DNA of 47,082 nt. Origin: Desulfobacterales bacterium (GTDB lineage: Bacteria; Desulfobacterota; Desulfobacteria; Desulfobacterales; JAEINQ01). Positions 1 to 7,701 of this stretch are shown piece by piece. Positions within the stretch are counted from its first letter, which is position 1. Each line of letters opens with the position of its first letter. The notes below the pieces were generated by a model, which was not told where the DNA came from, ran no database searches, and worked only from the letters and a program-made list of their open reading frames with translations. A program made the position numbers and the translations under genes. The stretch is taken from assembly GCA_016342285.1 (NCBI GenBank), contig JAEINQ010000056.1, forward strand, positions 1-47,082. The letters run 5' to 3'.

Positions 1-76
1 GCCGGGGGAGACTTGGAATCTTCTATACCTTTCAATGTCAGGAATTTAGCTCTGAAAGTGTTTGACAAGGACAGAT

Positions 77-164
77 AGCTGATAGCTCATAGGAAAAGAA
101 GCTCATAGCTTATAGAAATGCCATCATCCTTTAACTACCGGCTACCGGCTATGAGCTATCAGCT
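77..164. repeat. Inverted repeat of heptamer units upstream of the thiolase
   Basis: Positions 77-92 (AGCTGATAGCTCATAG) are the exact reverse complement of 149-164. Around both arms the sequence runs in roughly 7-bp steps of the type GCTAnnn. The transcript could form a 16-bp stem just before the thiolase ribosome binding site. The role is unknown. The first 76 bases hold no gene that I can recognise. Confidence 0.8.
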
Positions 165-181
165 CAACAAGGGAGGACCGT

Positions 182-1351
182 ATGGGAAAAGTGGGAATTA
201 TCGGCGTCGGTCAGAGCCGGTTTGTCAGAGCCTACCCGGGTTCCGTCCGCGAACTGGCTTTTGAGGCTTACAAGGAAGCAGTGACCGATGCGAAAATGAC
301 CGCCGCGGATATTGATGCAACGGTGGTCTGTTCCGCGCCGGAGTACGACAAGCAGCGATCTCCGGCAGGGGTGATCGCCGAATACCTGGGGCTAAACCCC
401 CAGCCGACGTTTTATGCCGAGACCCTTTGTTCCTCCAGCAGCACCGGGCTGAAGCTGGCCTATGCCCTGGTTAAATCCGGTCTGCACCAGGCGGTTATGG
501 TTGTCGGTTTTCAGATCATGAGCCAACTCTCTTCAGAGGAATCCCAGGAGCGGATGGGGCGGGGAGCGGACATTCAGTGGGAATCGCCCTTTGGCACCAT
601 GATGCCTGCCTACTACGCCATGCATGCCCAGGCCCATATGGCCCGATACGGCACCGATCTGGAGGACCTGGCCCTGGTTCGAGTCAAATCCGCCACCTAC
701 GGCCAGCTCAACGAAAAGGGGATGATCCGAAAACCGGTGAGCCTGGAGCAGTTCGCCGATCCGGAGCATTTCTTTTCAGGCCCGGTGGCCACCCCCCTTC
801 GTGGCGGCGACTGCTGCGCCAATGCCGACGGCAGTTCGTGCATCATTGTGGTCAGCGAAGAAAAGGCCAAGGCCTTTGACCAGAAGCCCATATGGATTTT
901 GGGTGTCGGTGCCGCCTCGGCACCGGTGAACATGGCCGGCCGCGATAAACTCACCGGTCTTGCCGTGGCCGAAGAGGCCGGACGCCAGGCCTATGCCATG
1001 GCCGGCATCGGGCCGGAACAGGTGGATGTGGCCGAAGTGCACGATTGCTTCACCATTGCCGAAATCATGGCCTATGAAAACCTGGGGTTTGCCAAGCCCG
1101 GGGAAGGGCCGGCACTGATCCGGGCCAAGGAGACCTACAAAGAGGGCCGGATTCCGGTGAACGTGGACGGCGGCCTGCTCAGCAAGGGACATCCCATCGG
1201 GGCCACGGGCGGGTCCCAGATACGGACCGTCGTTCTGCAGCTTCGGGGAGAAGCCGGCGAGATTCAGGTGCCGGATGCGACCATCGGCCTGGTCCACAAT
1301 ATCGGCGGCGTGGGGCTCTACGGCAATGTCACCATCCTGGGGAGGGACTAG
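182..1351 (+). CDS. Thiolase-family protein (SCP2/acetyl-CoA acetyltransferase-like)
   Basis: The 389-residue protein has the thiolase fold signatures. The nucleophilic cysteine is near residue 83 in LCSSSSTG, followed by VHDCFTIAE and the late GHPIGATGG and HNIGG loops. It should cleave or form a 3-oxoacyl-CoA thioester with free CoA. The start is supported by GGGAGG a few bases upstream. The stop is two bases before the ATG of a DUF35 gene, so the two are surely co-translated. This thiolase plus DUF35 arrangement is known from steroid side-chain thiolases and from the BbsA/BbsB enzyme of anaerobic toluene degradation. A role in a beta-oxidation-like step of aromatic or branched acids is therefore likely, but the substrate cannot be read from the sequence. 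Confidence 0.88.
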   Translation: MGKVGIIGVGQSRFVRAYPGSVRELAFEAYKEAVTDAKMTAADIDATVVCSAPEYDKQRSPAGVIAEYLGLNPQPTFYAETLCSSSSTGLKLAYALVKSGLHQAVMVVGFQIMSQLSSEESQERMGRGADIQWESPFGTMMPAYYAMHAQAHMARYGTDLEDLALVRVKSATYGQLNEKGMIRKPVSLEQFADPEHFFSGPVATPLRGGDCCANADGSSCIIVVSEEKAKAFDQKPIWILGVGAASAPVNMAGRDKLTGLAVAEEAGRQAYAMAGIGPEQVDVAEVHDCFTIAEIMAYENLGFAKPGEGPALIRAKETYKEGRIPVNVDGGLLSKGHPIGATGGSQIRTVVLQLRGEAGEIQVPDATIGLVHNIGGVGLYGNVTILGRD

Positions 1352-1353
1352 TC

Positions 1354-1785
1354 ATGGCAAAGAAAGAAACGGATGCACGTTTTGCAAAATTCGGTACCGT
1401 CTCCTTTACCGGTCTCACCCGGGTCAATGACTTCATCGACCATTTGGAGCAGGGGCGGGTCATGGGAACCCGGTGCAAGGTGTCGGGGAAACACTATTTT
1501 CCTCCCCGGGCCCAATGTTGTGATTCCCTTGAGGCGGACATGGAGTGGTTCGAGGTGACCGGCACCGGGACGCTGGTGAGTTTTTCCACTCTTAAATACG
1601 CTCCCACGGGATTCAAGGAAGATCTTCCCTATACCATTGCCCTGCTGGACTATGGTGAATACAAGGTTTTCGGGCGCATCGACCCGGCCCTGGAGGGATC
1701 GGACCTGGCGGTGGGCACGGCCATGCGCACCGTGCCGGCCAAGACCGGCAACGGGCAATTGACCTACATTTTCCAAAAGGCCTGA
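1354..1785 (+). CDS. DUF35 OB-fold/zinc-ribbon partner of the thiolase
   Basis: This 143-residue protein has the DUF35 layout: a short N-terminal ribbon (GTRCKVSGKHYFPPR then CCD), an OB-fold segment with WFEVTGTGTLVSFS, and a C-terminal beta region. Such proteins form heteromers with non-decarboxylating thiolases and help bind acyl-CoA. Oddly, the usual C-x-x-C-G...C-x-x-C zinc ligands are incomplete: the second cysteine is a serine, and the second pair is an adjacent CC. The zinc may be bound differently or be absent. It follows the thiolase by two bases and is followed by a strong terminator, so the pair appears to form a two-gene operon. Confidence 0.85.
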   Translation: MAKKETDARFAKFGTVSFTGLTRVNDFIDHLEQGRVMGTRCKVSGKHYFPPRAQCCDSLEADMEWFEVTGTGTLVSFSTLKYAPTGFKEDLPYTIALLDYGEYKVFGRIDPALEGSDLAVGTAMRTVPAKTGNGQLTYIFQKA

Positions 1786-1815
1786 TGTGCCGATGCCGCA
1801 TTGTTCACCGGCAGA

Positions 1816-1869
1816 CACAAAGGACACAAGGCTATAACCGTGGTTTGATCGTTTCTTTGTGTCTTTGTG
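1816..1869. repeat. CACAAAG / CTTTGTG inverted micro-repeat
   Basis: A CACAAAG-type run at 1816-1831 faces a CTTTGTGTCTTTGTG run at 1855-1869. The two arms are near-complementary and enclose about 23 bases. It is one of several such pairs in the gaps of this window (compare 41640-41850 and 45550-45583). Confidence 0.65.
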
Positions 1870-1886
1870 ATTCCACGCGTTCCATA

Positions 1887-1919
1887 CGGCCACCCGTTCG
1901 GCAGGTGGCCGTTTTTTTT
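1887..1919 (+). terminator. Rho-independent terminator after the thiolase/DUF35 pair
   Basis: CGGCCACC (1887-1894) pairs perfectly with GGTGGCCG (1904-1911) across a 9-base loop and is followed by eight T residues (1912-1919). It ends plus-strand transcription just at the stop codon of the convergent sensor gene. Confidence 0.9.
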
Positions 1920-4740
1920 ATTCTACGTCCGCCGGGCCCCGCACACAGTTTCGCCCGTTGGCCTTGGCCCGGTACAGGGAGCGGTCCGCCGCCTGGACCA
2001 GCGTTTCTGCGGTCTGGGACCCGCCGGGGAGAAATGCGGCCGCACCGACGCTGACCGTCATGGCCACCGGCACCCCATCGTAGTCGATGGGGGAGGCTTC
2101 AAGCAGGTTTCTGAACCGTTCGCCGATGGCCATGCTTTCCTCAAGGGGGGTGCCGGGCAAAATGACGGCGAACTCCTCGCCGCCGTACCGGCAAGGAATA
2201 TCGCATTTTCTCAGGCAGGTCCGAAGCCTGTCCGCCACCTCCACCAGGACACGGTCTCCAGCGAGATGACCTTGGCTGTCGTTGACCCGCTTGAAGTGGT
2301 CCAGGTCGGCCATGAGCAGGGTGAATCCGGTTTCGTAGCGTTCGGCCCTGGCTGCTTCCCCCTCTATCGCCTCGTTGAAATACCCGCGGTTGAACAGTCC
2401 GGTCAGGGCGTCCCGGGTGGACATTTCCGCCATCTTTTCCATGGTCAGGGAGACCTCCCGTTTGAGCCGATGCTTTTCCATGGCGTTGGTGACCACCCGG
2501 TTCAGGGCCACTGAGCTGATGTTTGTTTTAGGCAGATAGTCGTAAGCGCCGGCCTGGAGCACCTTGGCGGCGACCATCTCATCCCCCTGTCCGGTGATCA
2601 CGATAACCGGGATGTCTTGGCCGGCCCTGGCCATCTCCGCCATGAATTCCATGCCTGTTCCCGATGGAAGCAGGTAATCGAGAAAGACCAGATCGAAGGT
2701 TTCTTCGGACAGTTTTTGCAGGCCCTCGGCGATATCGCCGGCCCGGTGCAGATGGATGCCAGCGCTGCCGCCCATCGCTTCAGCGATCCGTTCATGGTCC
2801 TTGTCACTGTCCTCCACCGCCAGAATATGCACGGCCTGGTCTAGGTTGATGATGGTGGTGTTATCGGCATAGGGGATGGTCTGGTCGTGGCGGATGGTCT
2901 GGATTTTTTTGACGATTTCGGAGATACGCCGGCCGGCGTCTTCGATCACGGTAATGTGTCGGGCCAGTCTTTCCGGATGCTCCCTGTTGAGCTCCATCAG
3001 TTCGATGTTTCCCAGAAGGGCCATGAGGGGCTGGTTGAGTTCGTGGGCCGTGGCCCCGGCCATCTGGAGCAACACCTTGAGGCGTTCTTCCTCGATGACG
3101 GCTTTTTGCTGTTCGACGATCTGCCGGTTGGCCTTTTCCAACTCCAGGTTGGCTTTTTCCAGCGCCAGGTTCCTCTTCTCGATCTGGGCCGCCATGGCCT
3201 TTCTCTCGGTGACGTCTTCGATGATCAACAGCAGGTGGGGGGTACCGGAACGGTAAAATCGGATCAGGTGACAGTCCAGCCAGATTTCCCTGCCGAAGGT
3301 GCTGACCACATGGAGGTCCTTGTGCCTGGTACGGCCTTCTTCGAGAACGGCCAGGGTTTCATCCAGCAGGCCCGATCTTTTCCATGAAGGGATGTTGTTG
3401 AAATTCTGGCTCAGGTACTGCTCTCTGGTGGCGCCGATGATGTTTGCGACGGCCTCGTTGGCCAGAACGCACTGGCCGGTTGCCTCGTAGGCGGCGATGC
3501 CCATGGAGGCTGAGCCGATAATGGTTTCGTTGAGATCCAGCGCTTCGGCCACGACCTGCTCCATCGCCTTGCGCTGGGAGATGTCCCTGACGTATTCCAC
3601 CACTCCGGAAGGGGCCCCCGATTCATCCAGGATCGGAAAGGCGTGGACTTCTACTGTCTTTGTTATCGTGCCGTTATTTTTGATGGTCATTTCTTCCATT
3701 TCCAGTTTGCCCGAGGCGAAGGCCCGGACGGTGGGGCAGGAAGGGCACGGTTCCCGGCGTTTCCGAAATATTTCGTAACATTTCTTTCCTTCGGGTGACC
3801 GGTTCTGGGAATAATGGGTTCGCATGGACACGTTGGTCTGGACGATGGTCAAATCCCTGTCCAGAACGCAGATGCCGTCCTGGATCGATTCCAGAATGGT
3901 GGCCAAGAACCGCTCGTTTTCTTTCAGGATGGCGGTGCGCTGGGCGATTTTCTCCTTCAGTTGGCGCTGCCAGTCCGCCTGCTGCGCCTGGTAGGTCTGA
4001 ATGGAGCGGGCCATATCCTCCATGCTGCGGGCCAGGGACCCGAGCTCGTCACGGGAATGAACGGAGATGGCGTCGATGCTTTCACGGGCTGCCACGGCGC
4101 CCGCTGCATCCTTCAGCTTGGCCACAGGCAGGATCACAAATTTTTTCAGAACCAGAAAGATCAGCAGGAACCCGACCATGGTGCACAAAACGGCTGCCGT
4201 CAGGGTGGCATTTCGTATCTTTCTTCCCGGGGCGAGCAGTTCATCGATAGAAATGGCATAGAAAATGGTCCATTTCCATGGGGCAAAATGGCGCCCGATA
4301 TAGATCTCCCCGCCGGTTTCGGTCCGGATTTGACCTCGGGTGTAACCGTTCTTTTTCAGCCCGACCTCTTTGACCGCCGATCTCCAAGAGGCGCCGATCG
4401 CTTCATCATGGCCCCGACTACAGAACAGCACCTTGTCCCCGGGCCCGAAAAAAATCAGGTGCCCGGTTTCGAAATAATGGATTTTTGTAGCAGCCTCCAA
4501 GGCCTGCCGTTGGTATTCGGCGACAAAGGAGTCGACATGGGAGAGCCCGTGTTTTTCCAGAACACCGTGCAGGTCGACGACCACGTGATCGAAGTAATCT
4601 TCCAATTCCTGCTCGATGATCTGGTACATGGCATGCCGAATGCCCGACGTGGCCGTCATCACCGATAGTGTTCCCAGGATGGAAATGGCCAGAGCGATCA
4701 GGGGCAACACCGCCAGGCTGATTTTGGTCTGAAGTCGCAT
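1918..4740 (-). CDS. Membrane sensor: Cache-HAMP-PAS-PAS-HisKA-REC-GGDEF (diguanylate cyclase)
   Basis: This 940-residue protein starts with a transmembrane helix (about residues 8-30). An extracytoplasmic Cache-like domain follows, then a second helix near 180-200 and a HAMP linker. Two PAS domains lie at roughly 280-515. A HisKA dimerisation helix with AHELNQPL follows, then a receiver domain whose acceptor aspartate lies in DLVFLDYLLPSG. The C-terminal GGDEF domain carries GGEEF near residue 853, so synthesis of c-di-GMP is likely. No HATPase_c domain (N, G1, G2 boxes) is visible between HisKA and REC, so autophosphorylation is doubtful. The receiver may be fed by another kinase. The gene begins 8 bases after the upstream binding-protein gene, which suggests that the binding protein presents a ligand to the Cache domain. 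Confidence 0.87.
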   Translation of the reverse strand: MRLQTKISLAVLPLIALAISILGTLSVMTATSGIRHAMYQIIEQELEDYFDHVVVDLHGVLEKHGLSHVDSFVAEYQRQALEAATKIHYFETGHLIFFGPGDKVLFCSRGHDEAIGASWRSAVKEVGLKKNGYTRGQIRTETGGEIYIGRHFAPWKWTIFYAISIDELLAPGRKIRNATLTAAVLCTMVGFLLIFLVLKKFVILPVAKLKDAAGAVAARESIDAISVHSRDELGSLARSMEDMARSIQTYQAQQADWQRQLKEKIAQRTAILKENERFLATILESIQDGICVLDRDLTIVQTNVSMRTHYSQNRSPEGKKCYEIFRKRREPCPSCPTVRAFASGKLEMEEMTIKNNGTITKTVEVHAFPILDESGAPSGVVEYVRDISQRKAMEQVVAEALDLNETIIGSASMGIAAYEATGQCVLANEAVANIIGATREQYLSQNFNNIPSWKRSGLLDETLAVLEEGRTRHKDLHVVSTFGREIWLDCHLIRFYRSGTPHLLLIIEDVTERKAMAAQIEKRNLALEKANLELEKANRQIVEQQKAVIEEERLKVLLQMAGATAHELNQPLMALLGNIELMELNREHPERLARHITVIEDAGRRISEIVKKIQTIRHDQTIPYADNTTIINLDQAVHILAVEDSDKDHERIAEAMGGSAGIHLHRAGDIAEGLQKLSEETFDLVFLDYLLPSGTGMEFMAEMARAGQDIPVIVITGQGDEMVAAKVLQAGAYDYLPKTNISSVALNRVVTNAMEKHRLKREVSLTMEKMAEMSTRDALTGLFNRGYFNEAIEGEAARAERYETGFTLLMADLDHFKRVNDSQGHLAGDRVLVEVADRLRTCLRKCDIPCRYGGEEFAVILPGTPLEESMAIGERFRNLLEASPIDYDGVPVAMTVSVGAAAFLPGGSQTAETLVQAADRSLYRAKANGRNCVRGPADVE

Positions 4741-4748
4741 GGTCTGTC

Positions 4749-5801
4749 CTATTTAAACACGTTTTCACCTGCCAGCTTGAGGATGTCGGGCGGGACGACG
4801 ATCCCCATTTCAAGGGCCGTTTTAAGATTGATGCCCAGGTCAAAGGCGGCAGGCGGGGCGGGCGGGATTTTCCCGGGGTCCGCCCCCTTGAGGATGGCAT
4901 CGGCCAGTCGGGCAACCTCGCGGCCGCTTCCCTCTATGCTGGGGGTGAGGTGAAGCAGGGCGCCCAATTGAACGGACCTCATCTTGGTACCCATGACGAT
5001 GGGCTTTTTCGATTTTTCCACAATGAGTTGCGTATATTCGCTCAATTCCCCCAAGGGGCCCGACGGCTCCCACCAGGCCTCGATCTGTGCGTCCAGGACA
5101 TCGATACCCTTTGAGACCGCTTCGAGCATGGCGGGTACGCCAGCAGGCACCCGCCGGTATTCCACCTGAAAGGGGACAAATACCATATCGCTTCTGTCCC
5201 TGGCTTCAGCCGCGAGTCCCCGGATGTCGCCCATGGCCGAAGGGTAGGATGAGTGGATAAAGCCGATGCGGATCGGTTTTTCTCTTTTCAAGCCGCCGAC
5301 CAGACGCATGACCATGTTGATTCGGGATTGACGGCTGATCATGTGGACCCGGCCGGTGACATTGGTGCCGGTGGCCGTGCCGATCTTCTCTATGAGGCCG
5401 GCCCCTACGGGATCGGAGACGGTCATGAACAGGATGGGAATGCCGGTATTCTGGAGAATTTTCACCGCCGCCTGGGAGGCCATGGTGGCGTTGGTGACCA
5501 CCAGGTCCGGGGGGCGGCGGGCCATGTTCTCTTGTAACAACCGTTCGGCCCTGGATTTATCACCGTTGGCTTTCAGGATGACGAGGTCGAGGTTCTTCCC
5601 CTGTTCATACCCCAATCTGGACAGTTCCTCGGTGAACCATTTACTGTGGGCCAGTACCACGGGGACGGGCATGGTTTCCAGGAGCAGGATGCGCGCCGGA
5701 GGACGGGCAATGACCGGTTGTGGCAGAAAGGTAACCATTAAGACAGCCAGACATGCAACGATCCTTCCCGACTTGTTCAGCGCCGTATTTAATGCATTCA
5801 T
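4749..5801 (-). CDS. ABC-type substrate-binding protein (PF04392-like)
   Basis: The protein has a signal peptide (basic start, then VACLAVLMVTFLPQPVIA). A two-lobe periplasmic binding fold follows, with PPDLVVTNATMASQAA, IPILFMTVSDPVGAGLI and GTNVTGR, which is typical of the ABC_sub_bind/TrpX-like family. I prefer the ATG at 5801 because GGAG then lies at a normal distance; an ATG at 5807 is directly against that GGAG. No permease or ATPase gene is nearby. The downstream neighbour, 8 bases away, is a membrane sensor, so the protein probably works as the extracellular ligand-binding part of a signalling pair rather than in transport. The ligand is unknown. Confidence 0.82.
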   Translation of the reverse strand: MNALNTALNKSGRIVACLAVLMVTFLPQPVIARPPARILLLETMPVPVVLAHSKWFTEELSRLGYEQGKNLDLVILKANGDKSRAERLLQENMARRPPDLVVTNATMASQAAVKILQNTGIPILFMTVSDPVGAGLIEKIGTATGTNVTGRVHMISRQSRINMVMRLVGGLKREKPIRIGFIHSSYPSAMGDIRGLAAEARDRSDMVFVPFQVEYRRVPAGVPAMLEAVSKGIDVLDAQIEAWWEPSGPLGELSEYTQLIVEKSKKPIVMGTKMRSVQLGALLHLTPSIEGSGREVARLADAILKGADPGKIPPAPPAAFDLGINLKTALEMGIVVPPDILKLAGENVFK

Positions 5802-5807
5802 GGCCAT

Positions 5808-6182
5808 CTCCGAGAAACGTTTTATGATGGTTAATTATGGCATTATTGGCAGATTCTGGAAAAAACTTGAGTGGTTTTGACGCACCGTTTAAATTTTTAA
5901 TGCCAGCTTTGGCACCGTTGCCCAGATGGGGAAGGCAGGGTCTGGCTTTGTCTTCACTTCGCAATTGGACTCGACGTCCTTTGGGCGTGGATTCTTCGCC
6001 TATTGTCACGGCCCGCCACTGTTTTGTCAATCTTATCTTTCCGCGTGTGTTCCCGGTATTTTTCCGTGACCGGCCTTCCTGATTGTTTCTTTTTTGACGA
6101 TAATTTGGTAGTGAACCGACTTGATCGGCCATGAAACGAACAAGCCGGCCAGGATTCTTTACTATTGACGAGGCATCCGACC
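5808..6182. other. Intergenic region with a hairpin repeat fragment
   Basis: This divergent gap separates the binding-protein operon from the rhodanese gene and must hold both promoters, although I could not place them convincingly. Positions 5974-5990 match 17 bases of the dispersed repeat at 10324-10340 exactly and carry part of the same CACGTCC...GGGCGTG hairpin. No credible gene was seen. Confidence 0.5.
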
Positions 6183-6695
6183 ATGAAAACCCATACGCCT
6201 TCTTGCAGCGGGATTCTCCCCAAACCCCTTTTCAACGCCCTCTGGCAGGCGGGGGGCATTGCGGCGGTTGCCCTGATCCTGGGGTTCGGCGTCAATGCCA
6301 TGCGTCCGGACGGTATTGCATGGGTGGGAGACTGGTCAGCCCAGGCCCGTTATGCCGATGATGCGGGCGACACAATGGTGATTCCGCTGGAAGAGGCCCG
6401 CGGGCTATTTGCCGCCGGATCGGTGCTGTTTGTGGATGCCCGATCGGAGGACGAATACGTCGCCGGGCACATCGCTGGTGCCGTCAGCCTGCCCTGGCAA
6501 CGGGTAGAAGAACGCTTCATGGCGGTGGTTGAGCGCCTGGAAGGCGGCGGCCGGATCATTGCCTACTGCGACGGGGAGACCTGTCAACTTAGCCACGATC
6601 TGGCCAAATTTTTAAAAGAGATGGGATTTGCCGACGTTCGGGTGCTGGTTAACGGATGGAGCGTCTGGCGTAATGCCGGCCTGCCCGTGGAGTGA
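6183..6695 (+). CDS. Membrane-anchored rhodanese-domain protein
   Basis: The start at 6183 follows GAGG, which is better than the ATG at 6165. An N-terminal hydrophobic segment (GGIAAVALILGFGVNAM, about residues 25-41) anchors or exports the protein. The rhodanese domain covers about residues 65-168, with VDARSEDEYVAGHI and the active loop YCDGETC. A cysteine thus sits at the persulfide position. The loop also ends in a second cysteine, as in the subgroup paired with MauE/DoxX-like proteins. Such a gene follows about 110 bases downstream. A role in extracytoplasmic sulfur or thiol redox handling is likely, but the partner is unknown. Confidence 0.82.
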   Translation: MKTHTPSCSGILPKPLFNALWQAGGIAAVALILGFGVNAMRPDGIAWVGDWSAQARYADDAGDTMVIPLEEARGLFAAGSVLFVDARSEDEYVAGHIAGAVSLPWQRVEERFMAVVERLEGGGRIIAYCDGETCQLSHDLAKFLKEMGFADVRVLVNGWSVWRNAGLPVE

Positions 6696-6808
6696 TCCGG
6701 TGGAATTGCGGGGCAATTTCGCCATGACGCGGATTTCCAGCCAACAGCCTTTTGATTCAATGCGGTGTTTGTCATTTTGAGCTGAAAGAATCCGGGCTCA
6801 GATGGAAG

Positions 6809-7351
6809 ATGGGGGAAATGACCGATTCACAAGGGAACGAAATCCTTTCCGGGGCCGTGGGGGGCAAAGCCCCCCCCTTGCCAGTCATGAGCGGGGCGTA
6901 TCATGGCGCCAGACTGCTTATGGGCGCGATCTTCATCTATGCCAGCTACGACAAGATCCTTCATCCCGAGGCCTTTGCCCGGGCCGTATACAACTACCAA
7001 ATCCTTCCCGACATCCTGGTCAACCTGGCGGCCATGGTGCTCCCGTGGCTGGAGCTTGCCGTCGGGCTGCTGCTGGTGGCCAACCGCTGGGTGCCCGGGG
7101 CCGCCATTTTCACCACCGGCCTCATGGGTTTTTTCCTGGCAGCCCTTGTGTTCAACCAGGTCCGGGGGCTGAATGTTCACTGCGGGTGCTTTTCCACCCA
7201 GAGCGCCGAGGGGTCGGCAGACTGGTGGACCGTTGCCAGAGACTCGGTTTTCCTGGGGATCTCCGCATTTTTGTTTCGACAGGTCCTGCGTGTTCAGCCG
7301 TCTGGCAAGACCGGATCCGTTGACGGAAAAAACGATTCCATGCCCGTTTGA
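6809..7351 (+). CDS. MauE/DoxX-family membrane protein
   Basis: Four hydrophobic helices are visible. The segment GARLLMGAIFIYASYDKILHP is the usual first-helix signature of the DoxX/MauE family, and a cysteine-containing loop NVHCGCFS lies between helices 3 and 4. MauE-like proteins support disulfide or redox maturation in the cell envelope. The start is uncertain. The open frame extends to a TTG at 6752, and ATGs at 6809 and 6818 are both close to purine-rich sequence; I use 6809. It is probably co-transcribed with the rhodanese upstream. Confidence 0.75.
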   Translation: MGEMTDSQGNEILSGAVGGKAPPLPVMSGAYHGARLLMGAIFIYASYDKILHPEAFARAVYNYQILPDILVNLAAMVLPWLELAVGLLLVANRWVPGAAIFTTGLMGFFLAALVFNQVRGLNVHCGCFSTQSAEGSADWWTVARDSVFLGISAFLFRQVLRVQPSGKTGSVDGKNDSMPV

Positions 7352-7354
7352 CAC

Positions 7355-7491
7355 GCCCCCCCCCTTGATTCAATTCGAAGTCTGAAAAACGCTATAATTC
7401 TCATGGACCGGCGGCCTGCCGGAAGGGCAAAAAGCCCTGAGACCAGTTCCCGGATGGGGCTTGGCAGCGCATTTTTCCCTTGACACCGGAC
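7355..7491 (+). other. Possible structured RNA or hairpin cluster downstream of the MauE-like gene
   Basis: Two adjacent perfect 5-bp hairpins occur around 7407-7438: CCGGC-loop-GCCGG, then AGGGC-AAAAA-GCCCT. TCTC and TGG lie before them and GAGA and CCA after them, so either an enclosing helix or a pseudoknot is possible. No riboswitch family was matched. The cluster lies upstream of the likely bamB promoter, so it may only be a 3' end structure of the upstream operon. Confidence 0.35.
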
Positions 7492-7519
7492 TTGATAGTA
7501 AATACATCATAGCTATAAT
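7492..7519 (+). promoter_or_regulatory. Sigma-70-like promoter for bamBC
   Basis: TTGATA (7492-7497) and a perfect TATAAT (7514-7519) are separated by 16 bases. They lie about 180 bases before the bamB start, leaving a long leader. The open frame at 7461-7688 overlaps this site and is probably not a gene. Confidence 0.6.
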
Positions 7520-7701
7520 GTGGCCAAAATGTGAATTTCGGATGGTGTGGTCGGTAATGTTTCATAGATATCCTTTAATTCTAATTGGTTATATTGTCAT
7601 TACGATGGTGAGGCCGGCCGGAATTATGAACTTCAGCCATTTTTTTCAGGATATTGGTGGTTTGCCAATCGACCAAGCCGAAAATTGATGAGGGCTAAAA
7701 C

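Noticed and set aside
776..1297. Long minus-strand ORF opposite the thiolase
   Set aside because: It is a shadow of the thiolase reading frame in GC-rich DNA, with no domain and no ribosome binding site.
5900..5930. Sigma-54 promoter (TTGGCACCGTTGC)
   Set aside because: The spacing between the GG and GC elements is too short for the -24/-12 pattern.
7429..7470. TPP riboswitch, suggested by CTGAGACC
   Set aside because: The other conserved TPP elements (the ACCTGAT-type core and the matching second stem) are absent.
7461..7688. 75-residue ORF before bamB
   Set aside because: It overlaps the best promoter candidate and has no recognisable domain or ribosome binding site.
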